Of a stretch of 64,000 bases of DNA, positions 17,591 through 26,166 are shown piece after piece (position 1 is the first letter of the stretch; every line of letters begins with the position of its first letter). This DNA is from Alphaproteobacteria bacterium GM202ARS2 (GTDB lineage: Bacteria > Pseudomonadota > Alphaproteobacteria > GM7ARS4). The stretch is from the NCBI GenBank assembly GCA_014323835.1, contig JACONH010000006.1, forward strand, positions 29,198 through 93,197, read 5' to 3'. Below the pieces are notes generated by a model. That model had not been told where the DNA came from, made no database searches, and saw only the letters and a list, made by a program, of their open reading frames with translations. Position numbers and translations under genes: made by a program.

Positions 17591-18561
17591 CGACAGCAAC
17601 CATCTCGGTTATCGTGCCTTTCTATAACGAAGCCGACAACCTACCCACCTTCCACGACAGATTGAGCCGCGTCATCGAGTCGCTGACAAAACGCTATCCC
17701 TACACATGGGAAATCGTCTACGTCGATGATGGCAGTAACGACAATGCCCTTGATTGGCTCCAGCGTCAGCAAAAGAAGGATAGACGTATCACACTCGTCC
17801 AGTTGTCCCGTAATTTTGGCAAAGAAGCTGCCCTCAGTGCCGGGGCAGACCTCTGCCAAGGCGATGCCGCCATTTTCATCGATGCCGACCTACAAGACCC
17901 CCCTGAACTTATTCCACAGCTCATCGAGCCTTGGCACAACAAACAAGCCGACATCGTCTACGCCAGACGTCTCTCACGCAAAGGCGAGTCGTGGCTGAAA
18001 AAAGTATCCGCCGCTCTCTTCTATAAAGTGCTCGGCAGGCTCACCCACATCACGATTCCGCCCAATACCGGCGACTTTCGACTCATGAGCCGCGAGACCC
18101 TCGACCAACTCAACAAACTACGAGAACACCACCGATTCATGAAAGGACTCTTCGCTTGGGTCGGCTACCGACAAAAAGAAGTCCTCTACCACAGAGAAGC
18201 ACGACACCTCGGACGCTCCAAGTGGAACTATCGCGCCTTATGGCGCCTCTCCCTAGAAGGCATCACCAGCTTCTCGACAATGCCTCTAACACTGGCAACC
18301 TACTTAGGGCTGATTGCCGTCATCGGCGCACTCATCTATGCCGCACTGATTATCTACCAAACCCTCATGTATGGCACCGATGTACCCGGCTATCCCTCCC
18401 TCATGGTCACCATCTTATTCATGGGCGGCGCACAAATGCTCACCATCGGAATCCTCGGCGCCTACATCGGCAGAATATTCAACGAAGTCAAACAACGCCC
18501 CCTTTACCTCGTCAAAACCCACCAGCGTGCCACACAAAAAATGACAAAAAAGAAACCATGA
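17587..18561 (+). CDS. Family 2 glycosyltransferase (polyprenyl-phosphate sugar transferase, GtrB/ArnC-like)
   Basis: A 324-residue membrane-anchored GT2 enzyme. The catalytic domain has VIVPFYNEADNLP, the YVDDGSNDN loop, SRNFGKEAALSAGAD and a metal-binding region IDADLQDPPEL; KWNYRALWRLSLEGI marks the amphipathic region. Two helices follow (about residues 235-260 and 275-300). Such proteins attach a sugar to undecaprenyl phosphate in the cytoplasm, and GT39/GT-C enzymes then transfer it in the periplasm. The next two genes encode that second type, so the three likely form one glycan-modification path. The tail is basic (KMTKKKP). It overlaps cbiF by four bases although no functional link to cobalamin is evident. 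Confidence 0.88.
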   Translation: MTTATISVIVPFYNEADNLPTFHDRLSRVIESLTKRYPYTWEIVYVDDGSNDNALDWLQRQQKKDRRITLVQLSRNFGKEAALSAGADLCQGDAAIFIDADLQDPPELIPQLIEPWHNKQADIVYARRLSRKGESWLKKVSAALFYKVLGRLTHITIPPNTGDFRLMSRETLDQLNKLREHHRFMKGLFAWVGYRQKEVLYHREARHLGRSKWNYRALWRLSLEGITSFSTMPLTLATYLGLIAVIGALIYAALIIYQTLMYGTDVPGYPSLMVTILFMGGAQMLTIGILGAYIGRIFNEVKQRPLYLVKTHQRATQKMTKKKP

Positions 18562-20024
18562 TACCACACAACCTCACAGCTCTTACGGCTTATGCCCTCG
18601 TCCTGCACATAACTGTCTGGACTCTTGTGCCTTTTTTCACCAACGCCAACGTTCCCCTCGATATTATTCTCAACAACCCGCCCAGCGATACCCTCGCGTG
18701 GGGCTATGCCCATCACCCGCCCCTTCTTGCTTGGCTGTTTACATTGTGGCGCGCCCTCACACCGCACAGCGACCTGTTCGTCTATCTGCTCAGCCAACTG
18801 TGTGTTGTCACCTCAATGGTCGCTATCTGGCAACTGGCAAAACAGATAACCACACCCCTGAATGCTTGTCTTGCCGTTCTATTTGTGCAAGGAAGCCTCT
18901 ATCACACCTACCTCAGCCCCGAATTCAACCACAACGTTATTCTCTTACCCCTATGGTCGTTGGCTATTCTTGCCTTCTACCATGCCCTCCACAGTAACAG
19001 TTGGCGCGCATGGGCTGCTTGGTCTGTCGCTATCCTCGCGACCATGCTCGCCAAATACACGTCCGCTTTGCTGATACTAGCTATGCTCGCGGTGCTCAGC
19101 TTTCCCCCCTACCGCCATCATCTCCGCAACCCACGTTTGTACGCCGCCGCCAGCATCGCCTTCCTGCTTTTTCTACCCCATATCTTCTGGCTCGTAGACA
19201 ATCACTTCTCGACAGTTCACTACGCCCTTGCCCGCGGGAGCACCCCCACCCTTGTATGGTACGAAGCAGTGTTATCACCCCTACGCTTTGTGCTCGCTCA
19301 GTTCCTCCACGTTACCCCCATGCTCCTTTTCTGGCTTGCCTTAGGATGTCCCCGCCCGCAAGCCCTCACACATGCTCTAACAAAAGAGCAACGCTATTTC
19401 CTTTTACCTTTGATAATTATGCCTTTTGTGCTTGCCACATTTGCTTCATGGCTGTTGTCTCTCCAGCTACGCACCCAGTGGGGCACGCCCTTCTTGTTGC
19501 TCCTACCTGTGCTTATTGTCTTAGCCATCCGTCTGCCCGATAGGATACCCTCCCGCTCTTTTCTTGCGGTCTGGCTTGCCCTTCTTGTTACCACCGCCGC
19601 CGCCTACCCCTTGGCTGCCTACGCCAAGCCTTACCTCACCCACACCATTAAACGTAGCCAATTTCCCGGTAAGCAACTCAGCGACCACATTCATCAGCTT
19701 TGGCACGAGCAATCAGCGACCCCCTTACCCATTATCATTGGTGATCGGTGGGTCGCCGGATTGGTGCGTTATTACACGCGAAAAAATCCGCCTCATCTCT
19801 TTGTTCCTCCTCTATCACCCCACCAACGTAGTCTTGCTACCGAAGGTGCTATCATCCTCACCTTAGCCCCACAAGATCCCTCACAACCGCGTGACGATTG
19901 CCCGCGACCGCACACGTTTGCGTTGACACCTGATACGGTCGTTCCCGTATCCCCCCTTATCTTTCATGGGATTATCGTCCCTCCCCATACGTCATGTTTG
20001 CCTTCTCTCGTATCAACCCGTTAA
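18558..20024 (+). CDS. GT39/ArnT-like polyprenyl-phosphate-dependent glycosyltransferase, copy 1
   Basis: About 488 residues, mostly transmembrane. The first periplasmic loop holds TLAWGYAHHPPLLAWLF, the acceptor/donor region of ArnT/PMT-type enzymes, followed by repeated hydrophobic helices. The enzyme probably moves a lipid-linked sugar onto a cell-surface acceptor; lipid A or a protein cannot be distinguished. The ATG at 18558 forms an ATGA overlap with the GT2 gene; a longer frame upstream is only read-through in the GT2 gene. It is followed by a homologous gene overlapping by 31 bases. A central segment (about 18917-19064) is almost identical to the second copy. Confidence 0.82.
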   Translation: MIPHNLTALTAYALVLHITVWTLVPFFTNANVPLDIILNNPPSDTLAWGYAHHPPLLAWLFTLWRALTPHSDLFVYLLSQLCVVTSMVAIWQLAKQITTPLNACLAVLFVQGSLYHTYLSPEFNHNVILLPLWSLAILAFYHALHSNSWRAWAAWSVAILATMLAKYTSALLILAMLAVLSFPPYRHHLRNPRLYAAASIAFLLFLPHIFWLVDNHFSTVHYALARGSTPTLVWYEAVLSPLRFVLAQFLHVTPMLLFWLALGCPRPQALTHALTKEQRYFLLPLIIMPFVLATFASWLLSLQLRTQWGTPFLLLLPVLIVLAIRLPDRIPSRSFLAVWLALLVTTAAAYPLAAYAKPYLTHTIKRSQFPGKQLSDHIHQLWHEQSATPLPIIIGDRWVAGLVRYYTRKNPPHLFVPPLSPHQRSLATEGAIILTLAPQDPSQPRDDCPRPHTFALTPDTVVPVSPLIFHGIIVPPHTSCLPSLVSTR

Positions 20025-21505
20025 ACCTCACACCTCAGTCTTTTGTTGTCTTCGCACTGATAACGCATGTTGTCGTGTGGACGAGCGTGCGTCTTTTGTC
20101 CGAGCACCATTTACACGATGATGCCATCCAGTTGTATTTTGACTCGGCATACCTGCAATGGGGTTACGCCTATTCTTCCAGTCATCCGCCGTTGCTTGCT
20201 TGGCTCTTTCATATCTGGCATAGCCTCATACCCCCCAGCCATGCCGGGACGTATCTATTAAGCCAGATCTGCGTTATCGGCGCGTGCCTCGCTATCTGGC
20301 AATTGAGTCGACACATTCTGCGCACCCCCGACTTAGCCTGTCTATCCGTCTTACTTATGGCAGCTATCCTCCCGCACAGTTATCTGACTCCGAAATTCAA
20401 CCACAACGTCATTTTGCTACCCCTATGGTCGTTGGCTATCCTTGCCTTCTACTATGCTCTTCACCGCAACAGTTGGCGAGCGTGGACCGCTTGGTCTGTC
20501 GCTATCCTTGCTACCATGCTCGCCAAATACACGTCTCTGTTTCTGGTGCTTGCTATGCTTGCGGTGCTTGTATGTGTGCCTGCTTATCGCCATCATTTAC
20601 GCAACCCGCGTCTCTACGTTGCGACAACGAGCGCGCTGGTGCTTTTTCTACCGCACGTTTTTTGGGTCATCGACAACGAGTTCACATCCGTCCACTATGC
20701 TCTTGACCGCGCGTCATCGACAGCGTCCGCCTATTTTTCTACTATCGGCACACAGGTGCGTCTTCTTCTTTCACCCTTTGCTAACATGGCGCCGCTGGTT
20801 ATTTTTTGGTGGGCAGCGGGACGTCCAACGTTTATCAGCCATAGGCGTGCCTTCTTTCGCAATAATCCCCAGCACCTCTTTTTGCTGATTATCACTGTCG
20901 TCCCTTTTATCGCTCTTTTTGTCCTCTCGGTTCTTTTACAGTGGCGGGTACGCACTCAATGGACGATGCCCTTCTTTTTGTGTGTGCCAATCGTGCTTAT
21001 CAGCCTTACGAGTCTTACCCATAAAGCCTTGCCTATACATCTGTGGCGACGGTTGGCAACCGTCTGGCTGGTGGTTACATGTGTTCTGGCATCGATTCAT
21101 GCCGGCGAATTTTTCCTCAAGCCTTATGTCCGTTCCGTCCCCCATACGCAACAGCTGCCGACAGAGCACCTGGCAACCATCCTGCATGAACGTTGGCATC
21201 GAGCCTTTGCACGCCCTGTTGCTTATGTCGCCAGCGACGTCCGCACCAGTGGTGCCGTTGCTTTTTATGGTGTCGACCATCCGACTCCGTTACGCCTGCC
21301 GTTGAGCCCGCCCAATAAGCAGTTGCTCCGTGACAACGGCGGCATCGTCATAAAACGAGGCACATCTCGAGCGCGCACCAACAATCTGTGTGTCTCCATG
21401 CGCGGAGTCATAACCCTTAAGGCTCTTTGGGCACACGACACAACGTATACGTATGCTTATGCCTTCATCCCCCCGCCTGAGTTGGGTCTTTGTCCCAAGC
21501 CCTGA
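19994..21505 (+). CDS. GT39/ArnT-like glycosyltransferase, copy 2 (tandem paralogue)
   Basis: A 503-residue paralogue of the preceding gene. The HPPLLAWLFHIWH motif recurs in the first loop and the central block NHNVILLPLWSLAILAFY to LAKYTS is nearly the same as copy 1, whereas the N- and C-terminal thirds differ widely. The start ATG at 19994 lies inside the end of copy 1. The last 49 bases overlap the end of cbiJ on the other strand. Different C-terminal periplasmic regions suggest different acceptors or donors, which is inference. Confidence 0.82.
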   Translation: MFAFSRINPLNLTPQSFVVFALITHVVVWTSVRLLSEHHLHDDAIQLYFDSAYLQWGYAYSSSHPPLLAWLFHIWHSLIPPSHAGTYLLSQICVIGACLAIWQLSRHILRTPDLACLSVLLMAAILPHSYLTPKFNHNVILLPLWSLAILAFYYALHRNSWRAWTAWSVAILATMLAKYTSLFLVLAMLAVLVCVPAYRHHLRNPRLYVATTSALVLFLPHVFWVIDNEFTSVHYALDRASSTASAYFSTIGTQVRLLLSPFANMAPLVIFWWAAGRPTFISHRRAFFRNNPQHLFLLIITVVPFIALFVLSVLLQWRVRTQWTMPFFLCVPIVLISLTSLTHKALPIHLWRRLATVWLVVTCVLASIHAGEFFLKPYVRSVPHTQQLPTEHLATILHERWHRAFARPVAYVASDVRTSGAVAFYGVDHPTPLRLPLSPPNKQLLRDNGGIVIKRGTSRARTNNLCVSMRGVITLKALWAHDTTYTYAYAFIPPPELGLCPKP

Positions 21506-22242
21506 GAGTCGAGCCAAGCCATCGCCTCAGCCGTTGACACCACCGTGGGCGGTTGCGGTTTGGGCGGGGCGTCAATCATCACCACCGACAAACCTAAGTC
21601 CCGTGCCGCATCGATTTTTGCCCGCGTCATGTCCCCCCCACTATTACGACTAACAACAGCAGAAACCAGGTGAGTCTGCAACAAGGCGCGTTCATCTTCG
21701 TAGCTAAAGGGGCCACGGGCGCGCACAAGGGTGCATGTCGGACCCGGCAGCACCGTTGGCTCGTCAATGACTCGTATGAGCCAACGACACGTGATACCTT
21801 GAAAGTAAGCCATATCTCGCCGTCCGATACTCAAGAAGACGCAATGCCATTGAGCTGTATTTTCGGCTACGTGGCGCGCTGCCGTCGCGCTGTCCTTCGC
21901 CCTCAGCCAGTTATCGCGAGGCGTTGCTGTCCATGCTGGCCGCCAACATGCCACTCGTGCGATGTTCAATGACGCACAAGCCTCAGCGGCGTGTCGTTTC
22001 ATCTGTTGGGCATAGGGATGAGTCGCATCAATGACCGCAGCGATGGTGTGTTTCTTAAGGTAAGCTCGTAGTCCCTCGATGCCACCAAAGCCCCCGCGGC
22101 GATAGGCTATGCCGTGCGTCTCAGGCTCTTGCGTTGCACCAGCAAGAGACAAAATCACGTCTTCTTCACCTCGTTGCCTTAAGGCACAACATAGGTCGCG
22201 TGCTTGCGTACTCCCGCCCAAAACGAGCACTTTTGCTTTCAT
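21457..22242 (-). CDS. cbiJ: (Cobalt-)precorrin-6A reductase
   Basis: A 261-residue reductase of the CbiJ/CobK family, using NADH or NADPH to reduce the macrocycle. Family blocks visible: VLVLGGSTQARDL at the N-terminus, YRRGGFGGIEGLRAYL, VIDATHPYAQQM, and SRNSGGDMTRAKIDAARDLGLSVVMIDAPP near the end. It belongs with cbiD just downstream (four-base overlap, 22239-22242) and with the plus-strand cbi genes. The final residues (GLGQRPNSGGGMKA) are encoded in the part overlapping the convergent glycosyltransferase gene and may be a recent extension. Confidence 0.92.
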   Translation of the reverse strand: MKAKVLVLGGSTQARDLCCALRQRGEEDVILSLAGATQEPETHGIAYRRGGFGGIEGLRAYLKKHTIAAVIDATHPYAQQMKRHAAEACASLNIARVACWRPAWTATPRDNWLRAKDSATAARHVAENTAQWHCVFLSIGRRDMAYFQGITCRWLIRVIDEPTVLPGPTCTLVRARGPFSYEDERALLQTHLVSAVVSRNSGGDMTRAKIDAARDLGLSVVMIDAPPKPQPPTVVSTAEAMAWLDSQGLGQRPNSGGGMKA

Positions 22243-23297
22243 GGCTTCATGCGGGTATCGGCGACCACAGTGCCGACTCTATCGATGATGATGACTCGCA
22301 CGTCCCGCCGCAAACGGCGCACCAAACGGCGAGCCGCCTGAGTGGCAATAACCGGGGCAACCGCTATAGAGGCACGCTGAGCACGTTCCAACAGGTCGCC
22401 TGCCGATTGTGCGCCGCGAAGTATCTGTGTGTGCCGCCGCGGTAGGCATGCCAGCAGAGAAGCCATATCGAGAGGAAAACGCTTCACGTGCAAATCTTGC
22501 GCGCCCAGTGCCACCTTCGACACTTTGGCAAAGCCACCGCACAGCGTAAAACTGCTAAATGAACGAGGAGCAAGCCCTTTCAGAACGCCCCCCAGCAAAT
22601 CGCCCATATCCAGCACCGATTCTGGCACAAAACCGTACTGCGCACAAAGAACGTGCTCGGACGTCTTGCCCGTTGCTGCCGCCAAATGGCGATGGCCTGC
22701 TGCCAGTGCAACATCGATGCCCTGCCGAATGGCGTGCAACCATGCCGAACACGAATACGGCACGACGATGCCTCGTGTGCCGAGCACCGACAAGCCACCG
22801 ACAATACCCAGTCGCCCATTCCACGTATCCTGAGCCAATTTTTTGCCGTTGTCGATGGCGACCTCGATGCGCCATGCACCCTGCCATGTTTCTGTTTCTG
22901 CCCCTAAAGCACGCACCATCATCAAGCGAGGCACAGGATTAATCGCTGCCTCACCCACCATAAGCGGCAAACCCTGCCTCGAAACAACGCCCACACCTTC
23001 GCCAGCAGCGAAGGTAACGCCACGTCCATGTGGTCTATGCCGTAGCCGCACCCGAACAATCGCACCATCGGTAACGTCAGGGTCATCGCCGGCATCTTTT
23101 TTGACGCATGCCCATACGCCGTCTCGCTTGGTGCCCCCATCCAAGACAGCAAAGGCGGCGCGCCCGCCCCCCGGTAAAGTCACAGTAACCTGCTGCGGCA
23201 CAGAGCCTTCCCTATACGTGGCAGCCGCCGCCATGACGCACGCCGTCGCACAACTGCCCGTAGACCAGCCCCGCCGTAATGTTTGCTCCGTAGACAT
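22239..23297 (-). CDS. cbiD: Cobalt-precorrin-5B C1-methyltransferase CbiD
   Basis: About 352 residues. CbiD methylates C1 in the anaerobic route, where the aerobic route uses CobF. The N-terminal LRRGWSTGSCATACVMAAA block is diagnostic, with LPGGGRA and KKDAGDDPDVTDGA soon after, and CGGFAKVSKVALG in the C-terminal third. I chose ATG 23295-23297 because GAGG lies nine bases upstream. ATG at 23306 and TTG at 23315 are in frame but have worse spacing. Together with CbiX and CbiG this places the organism on the cobalt-early pathway despite its many aerobic respiration genes. Confidence 0.92.
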   Translation of the reverse strand: MSTEQTLRRGWSTGSCATACVMAAAATYREGSVPQQVTVTLPGGGRAAFAVLDGGTKRDGVWACVKKDAGDDPDVTDGAIVRVRLRHRPHGRGVTFAAGEGVGVVSRQGLPLMVGEAAINPVPRLMMVRALGAETETWQGAWRIEVAIDNGKKLAQDTWNGRLGIVGGLSVLGTRGIVVPYSCSAWLHAIRQGIDVALAAGHRHLAAATGKTSEHVLCAQYGFVPESVLDMGDLLGGVLKGLAPRSFSSFTLCGGFAKVSKVALGAQDLHVKRFPLDMASLLACLPRRHTQILRGAQSAGDLLERAQRASIAVAPVIATQAARRLVRRLRRDVRVIIIDRVGTVVADTRMKP

Positions 23298-23308
23298 CCT
23301 ATACATCC

Positions 23309-23575
23309 TCAACAACGACGCAATACCACCGAAAAAAAACGCAAACCCTCTTCATTGCGTTCTTGACATTCTACCAACTGGTTGCCACTGTTCGCACAGT
23401 AGATACGCAAATCCTTCGGGGCAGATTCATCGGTCGTCAACACCTCAAGGGTATCGCCAACCGCCAATGACGACAGGGCTTTATGAGCCTTTAACACTGG
23501 CAAAGGACAACGCAAACCCTTAACATCCAAAATGGTCGTACAAGCCCTAGACATAACCTTATACAAACGTCCCAT
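23309..23575 (-). CDS. TusA-family sulfur-carrier protein
   Basis: An 88-residue SirA/TusA-like protein. The active cysteine lies in LDVKGLRCPLPVLKA (CPxP motif), followed by VGDTLEVLTTDESAPKDL, the expected order of strands and helices. Such proteins carry a persulfide sulfur to tRNA thiolation, molybdenum cofactor or sulfur oxidation enzymes; the target cannot be told. An alternative ATG at 23554 gives a protein seven residues shorter, with AAGG too close to be convincing. It is the first gene before cbiD, with a small gap, and its promoter region faces the ABC-transporter operon. Confidence 0.85.
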   Translation of the reverse strand: MGRLYKVMSRACTTILDVKGLRCPLPVLKAHKALSSLAVGDTLEVLTTDESAPKDLRIYCANSGNQLVECQERNEEGLRFFSVVLRRC

Positions 23576-23602
23576 TGATAGTTACCATCGAAATCCTATA
23601 TC
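23575..23602 (+). promoter_or_regulatory. Candidate sigma-70 promoter for the ABC/RND operon
   Basis: TTGATA at 23575-23580 and TATATC at 23597-23602 are separated by 16 bases; an alternative -10 is TATAAC at 23605-23610. The following leader has AGGA seven bases before the ATG at 23642. It shares the 66-base gap with the TusA-like gene start. Motif match only. Confidence 0.3.
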
Positions 23603-23641
23603 ACTATAACATTCATAACAATCCCTGAATAGGACACCGCT

Positions 23642-24616
23642 ATGCTTCGAAAAACGTTCGCTTGTGCTTTTTTTCTTGCCCTTATCTTTTCCACCGCCGC
23701 TAAGGCAGAAAGCGACACGACTGTCACTGTTGCCAGTCTGCAGTTTGGCACTGTGAATTGGCTTCTCGATGTTATTCAACACCATCGTTTAGACAAGAAA
23801 TACGGCATTACCCTAGAGATTCTGCCTGTCGCCAGCAAAAACGCCGCGGCGGTCGCCCTACAAGGCGAGGCCGCTCATATTATTGTCGGCGATTGGTTCT
23901 GGGTCTCGCGGCAACGCAGTGCCGGCCAATCTTTTCAGTTTTATCCCTACTCTACCGCCTCTGGTGGATTGATTCTCCAACCTGACAGCTCGTTTCGCTC
24001 GCTGGAGGACTTGCGCGGGAAAAAAATCGGCATCGCCGGCGGAAAAATCGATAAAAGCTGGCTCATCATGCAAGCCTACAGCATCCAAAAAACCAACAGC
24101 AACATCGAAGACTCGATAGAAACCGTCTATGGCGCACCGCCGCTACTGAATGCCCTGCTCGAGCAAAAGAAAATAGACGGCGTGCTGACCTTCTGGCACT
24201 ATCAAGCCAAACTCCGTGCCAAAAACTATCCGACAGTGCTCGGCATCCGACACATCCTCACAGAACTGAATGTCCGACCCAACGTGCCCATCAACGGATG
24301 GATCTTCAACCAAAAATGGGCAGAAGACAACCCTCGTCTCATCAACGGATTCCTCAACGCCGCAAAAGACGCAGCCCACATCATGAAGACCTCCGACAAA
24401 GAATGGACAAGATTAAAACGAAAAGACATCATCAAAGAAGACGATGATGCCATCCTCGACCAACTGAAAAAAGGCTATCAAGATGGCATACCCGAACAAT
24501 TCACAACAGAAGACGCACGGTCGGCAGAAAAACTGTTTCAACTTGTCGGCAAACTGGGCGGGAGCACTCTAATCGGCAAAAGCCATACCATGGCACCCAA
24601 CACCTTCCGAGAGTGA
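23642..24616 (+). CDS. ABC transporter substrate-binding protein (NitT/TauT type)
   Basis: A 324-residue periplasmic protein with a clear signal peptide (basic MLRK, hydrophobic run, AKA-ES cleavage near residue 22). The mature part follows the SsuA/TauA/NMT1 plan: VASLQFGTVNWLLDVIQHH, then LRGKKIGIAGGKIDKSWL, a typical domain-crossing segment. Ligands of this family include sulfonates, nitrate, thiamine precursors and others; nothing in the motifs decides. The permease gene follows after four bases. The ribosome site is AGGA at a good distance. Confidence 0.85.
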   Translation: MLRKTFACAFFLALIFSTAAKAESDTTVTVASLQFGTVNWLLDVIQHHRLDKKYGITLEILPVASKNAAAVALQGEAAHIIVGDWFWVSRQRSAGQSFQFYPYSTASGGLILQPDSSFRSLEDLRGKKIGIAGGKIDKSWLIMQAYSIQKTNSNIEDSIETVYGAPPLLNALLEQKKIDGVLTFWHYQAKLRAKNYPTVLGIRHILTELNVRPNVPINGWIFNQKWAEDNPRLINGFLNAAKDAAHIMKTSDKEWTRLKRKDIIKEDDDAILDQLKKGYQDGIPEQFTTEDARSAEKLFQLVGKLGGSTLIGKSHTMAPNTFRE

Positions 24617-24620
24617 CGAG

Positions 24621-25397
24621 ATGCCTCCCCAACATGCCTCCGCGCCCCTGACCCACAACGTTTTTTTTCTGCGCACCATGACCCTCAGTGCCATGCTGGC
24701 AACGTGGCTTATATGCGCCCACTGGGCACAGGTAGAACACCTGCCCACACCAGCAGAAGTCTTCGCCGCCATCATCGACCAGACACAAAGCGGCGAACTC
24801 TTTTACCACGTCACCATCACGCTCCTTCGGGTTCTCGTTTCATTTTTCCTTGCCCTCTTTATCGGGGCTGCTATCGGCATCGCCATGGGACGCAACCAAC
24901 GCATCAACGCCGCCCTCGATGATATGCTTATCATCTTTCTAAATATTCCAGCCCTCGTCGTTATTATCCTCTGCTACATCTGGTTCGGCTTGAATGAAGT
25001 CGCCGCCATCACAGCCGTTGCCATCAACAAAATACCTCTTGTGGTCACCATCATGCGAGAAGCGGCTCGAACTATCGACCAAAAACTGATTGATGTCGCA
25101 CAAGTCTATCGCTTGTCTACCGCCAAAAAACTGACAAAAGTCTATCTACCGCAACTTTATCCGTCCTTCATGGCTGCTTCTCGCTCTGGGCTGTCGCTGA
25201 TTTGGAAAATCGTCCTCGTTGTCGAGCTGCTCGGACGCTCCAACGGGGTCGGTTTCAAACTGCACAGCTACTTTCAGCTCTTCGATATTGCCAGCATCCT
25301 CGCTTACACAAGCGTCTTCGTTGCTATCGTCCTGATCATCGATGTCGCCATCATCCGCCCCACCGAAAAATACGCCAACCGATGGCGCCTCACCTGA
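24621..25397 (+). CDS. ABC transporter permease (NitT/TauT type)
   Basis: A 258-residue inner-membrane permease with about six helices. The coupling loop of the family is visible as EAARTIDQKLIDVAQVYRLSTAKKLTKVYLPQLYPS, the EAA-type segment, here lacking the usual glycine-rich form. The N-terminal SAMLATWLICAHWAQVEHLPTPAEVF fits the start of SsuC/TauC-like proteins. It works with the binding protein upstream and the ATPase downstream (gap seven bases). Confidence 0.88.
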   Translation: MPPQHASAPLTHNVFFLRTMTLSAMLATWLICAHWAQVEHLPTPAEVFAAIIDQTQSGELFYHVTITLLRVLVSFFLALFIGAAIGIAMGRNQRINAALDDMLIIFLNIPALVVIILCYIWFGLNEVAAITAVAINKIPLVVTIMREAARTIDQKLIDVAQVYRLSTAKKLTKVYLPQLYPSFMAASRSGLSLIWKIVLVVELLGRSNGVGFKLHSYFQLFDIASILAYTSVFVAIVLIIDVAIIRPTEKYANRWRLT

Positions 25398-25404
25398 GTG
25401 TCAC

Positions 25405-26166
25405 ATGAGTCTGTACGTCCACATCAAAGACAAAAGATACCGCGGCTCCAATGGCTATGACCACACTGTCATCGGTGATGTCACGTTTCGTGCGCCTGAC
25501 CGCCAATTCACGTGCATTGCGGGGCCCTCAGGCTGTGGCAAAACGACAATTCTCAATATTATTGCCGGCTTAGAGCCTTGCCCACAAGCCACCATCCAAT
25601 TCAATGACGAGAGCATTGACAAAACCAATGTCGCCTACGTTTTCCAAGAACCACGTCTGATGCCGTGGCTGTCTGTTCTCGATAACATTACGCTGGTGAC
25701 CGATAACACGCCGCAACGGCGCGAGCAAGCCATGACTATTCTGCGAACCATTGGTCTTGATGATGTCTCGCATGAGTTTCCTAATCGTCTTTCTGGTGGC
25801 ATGCAACGGCGGGTCGCCCTCGCACGAGCCTTCATCACGCAGCCGCAAATGATGCTGATGGATGAGCCTTTTGTCTCTCTCGACCCCAAGCTCGCCCAAA
25901 ACATTAGAAAAAATTTACTCGACATTTGGAACAAAACGCCTTCTAATATTGTCTTTATTACCCACGACCTTAACGAAGCCCTTTTTCTTGCCGACCGTAT
26001 TCTCTTTATCGGACAAAAGCCTGCCAAGATTCTTCTCGACTACAGCGTAACCCTACCAAGACCGCGTAAAAATATTCCCTATGCTGAGATTGAGGCACTC
26101 AAAGATACCCTTCTTTCCCAGCACCCGCATCTTTTTAAGCCCATCCGTAGACACGTTGAGCCATGA
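25405..26166 (+). CDS. ABC transporter ATPase (NitT/TauT type)
   Basis: A 253-residue ATP-binding subunit. Walker A is GPSGCGKTT, the Q-loop lies in VFQEPRLMPW, the signature reads RLSGGMQRRVALARAF, Walker B is MLMDEPFVSLD and the switch His is in FITHDLNEAL. I chose ATG 25405 because it follows the permease stop closely; a longer frame extends into the permease gene. The last four bases overlap the adaptor gene, which ties importer and RND pump into one transcript. Confidence 0.93.
   Translation: MSLYVHIKDKRYRGSNGYDHTVIGDVTFRAPDRQFTCIAGPSGCGKTTILNIIAGLEPCPQATIQFNDESIDKTNVAYVFQEPRLMPWLSVLDNITLVTDNTPQRREQAMTILRTIGLDDVSHEFPNRLSGGMQRRVALARAFITQPQMMLMDEPFVSLDPKLAQNIRKNLLDIWNKTPSNIVFITHDLNEALFLADRILFIGQKPAKILLDYSVTLPRPRKNIPYAEIEALKDTLLSQHPHLFKPIRRHVEP

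Noticed and set aside
18156..18557. In-frame extension of the first GT39-like gene 134 codons upstream
   Set aside because: It lies in the GT2 gene in another frame, has low-complexity Arg/His/Pro sequence, and the ATG at 18558 gives a normal ATGA junction and a typical family N-terminus.
21506..23641. Cobalamin riboswitch near the cbi genes
   Set aside because: The cbi genes overlap each other and their neighbours; the only gap (23576-23641, 66 bases) is too short for the riboswitch and has no conserved B12-box-like sequence that I could see.
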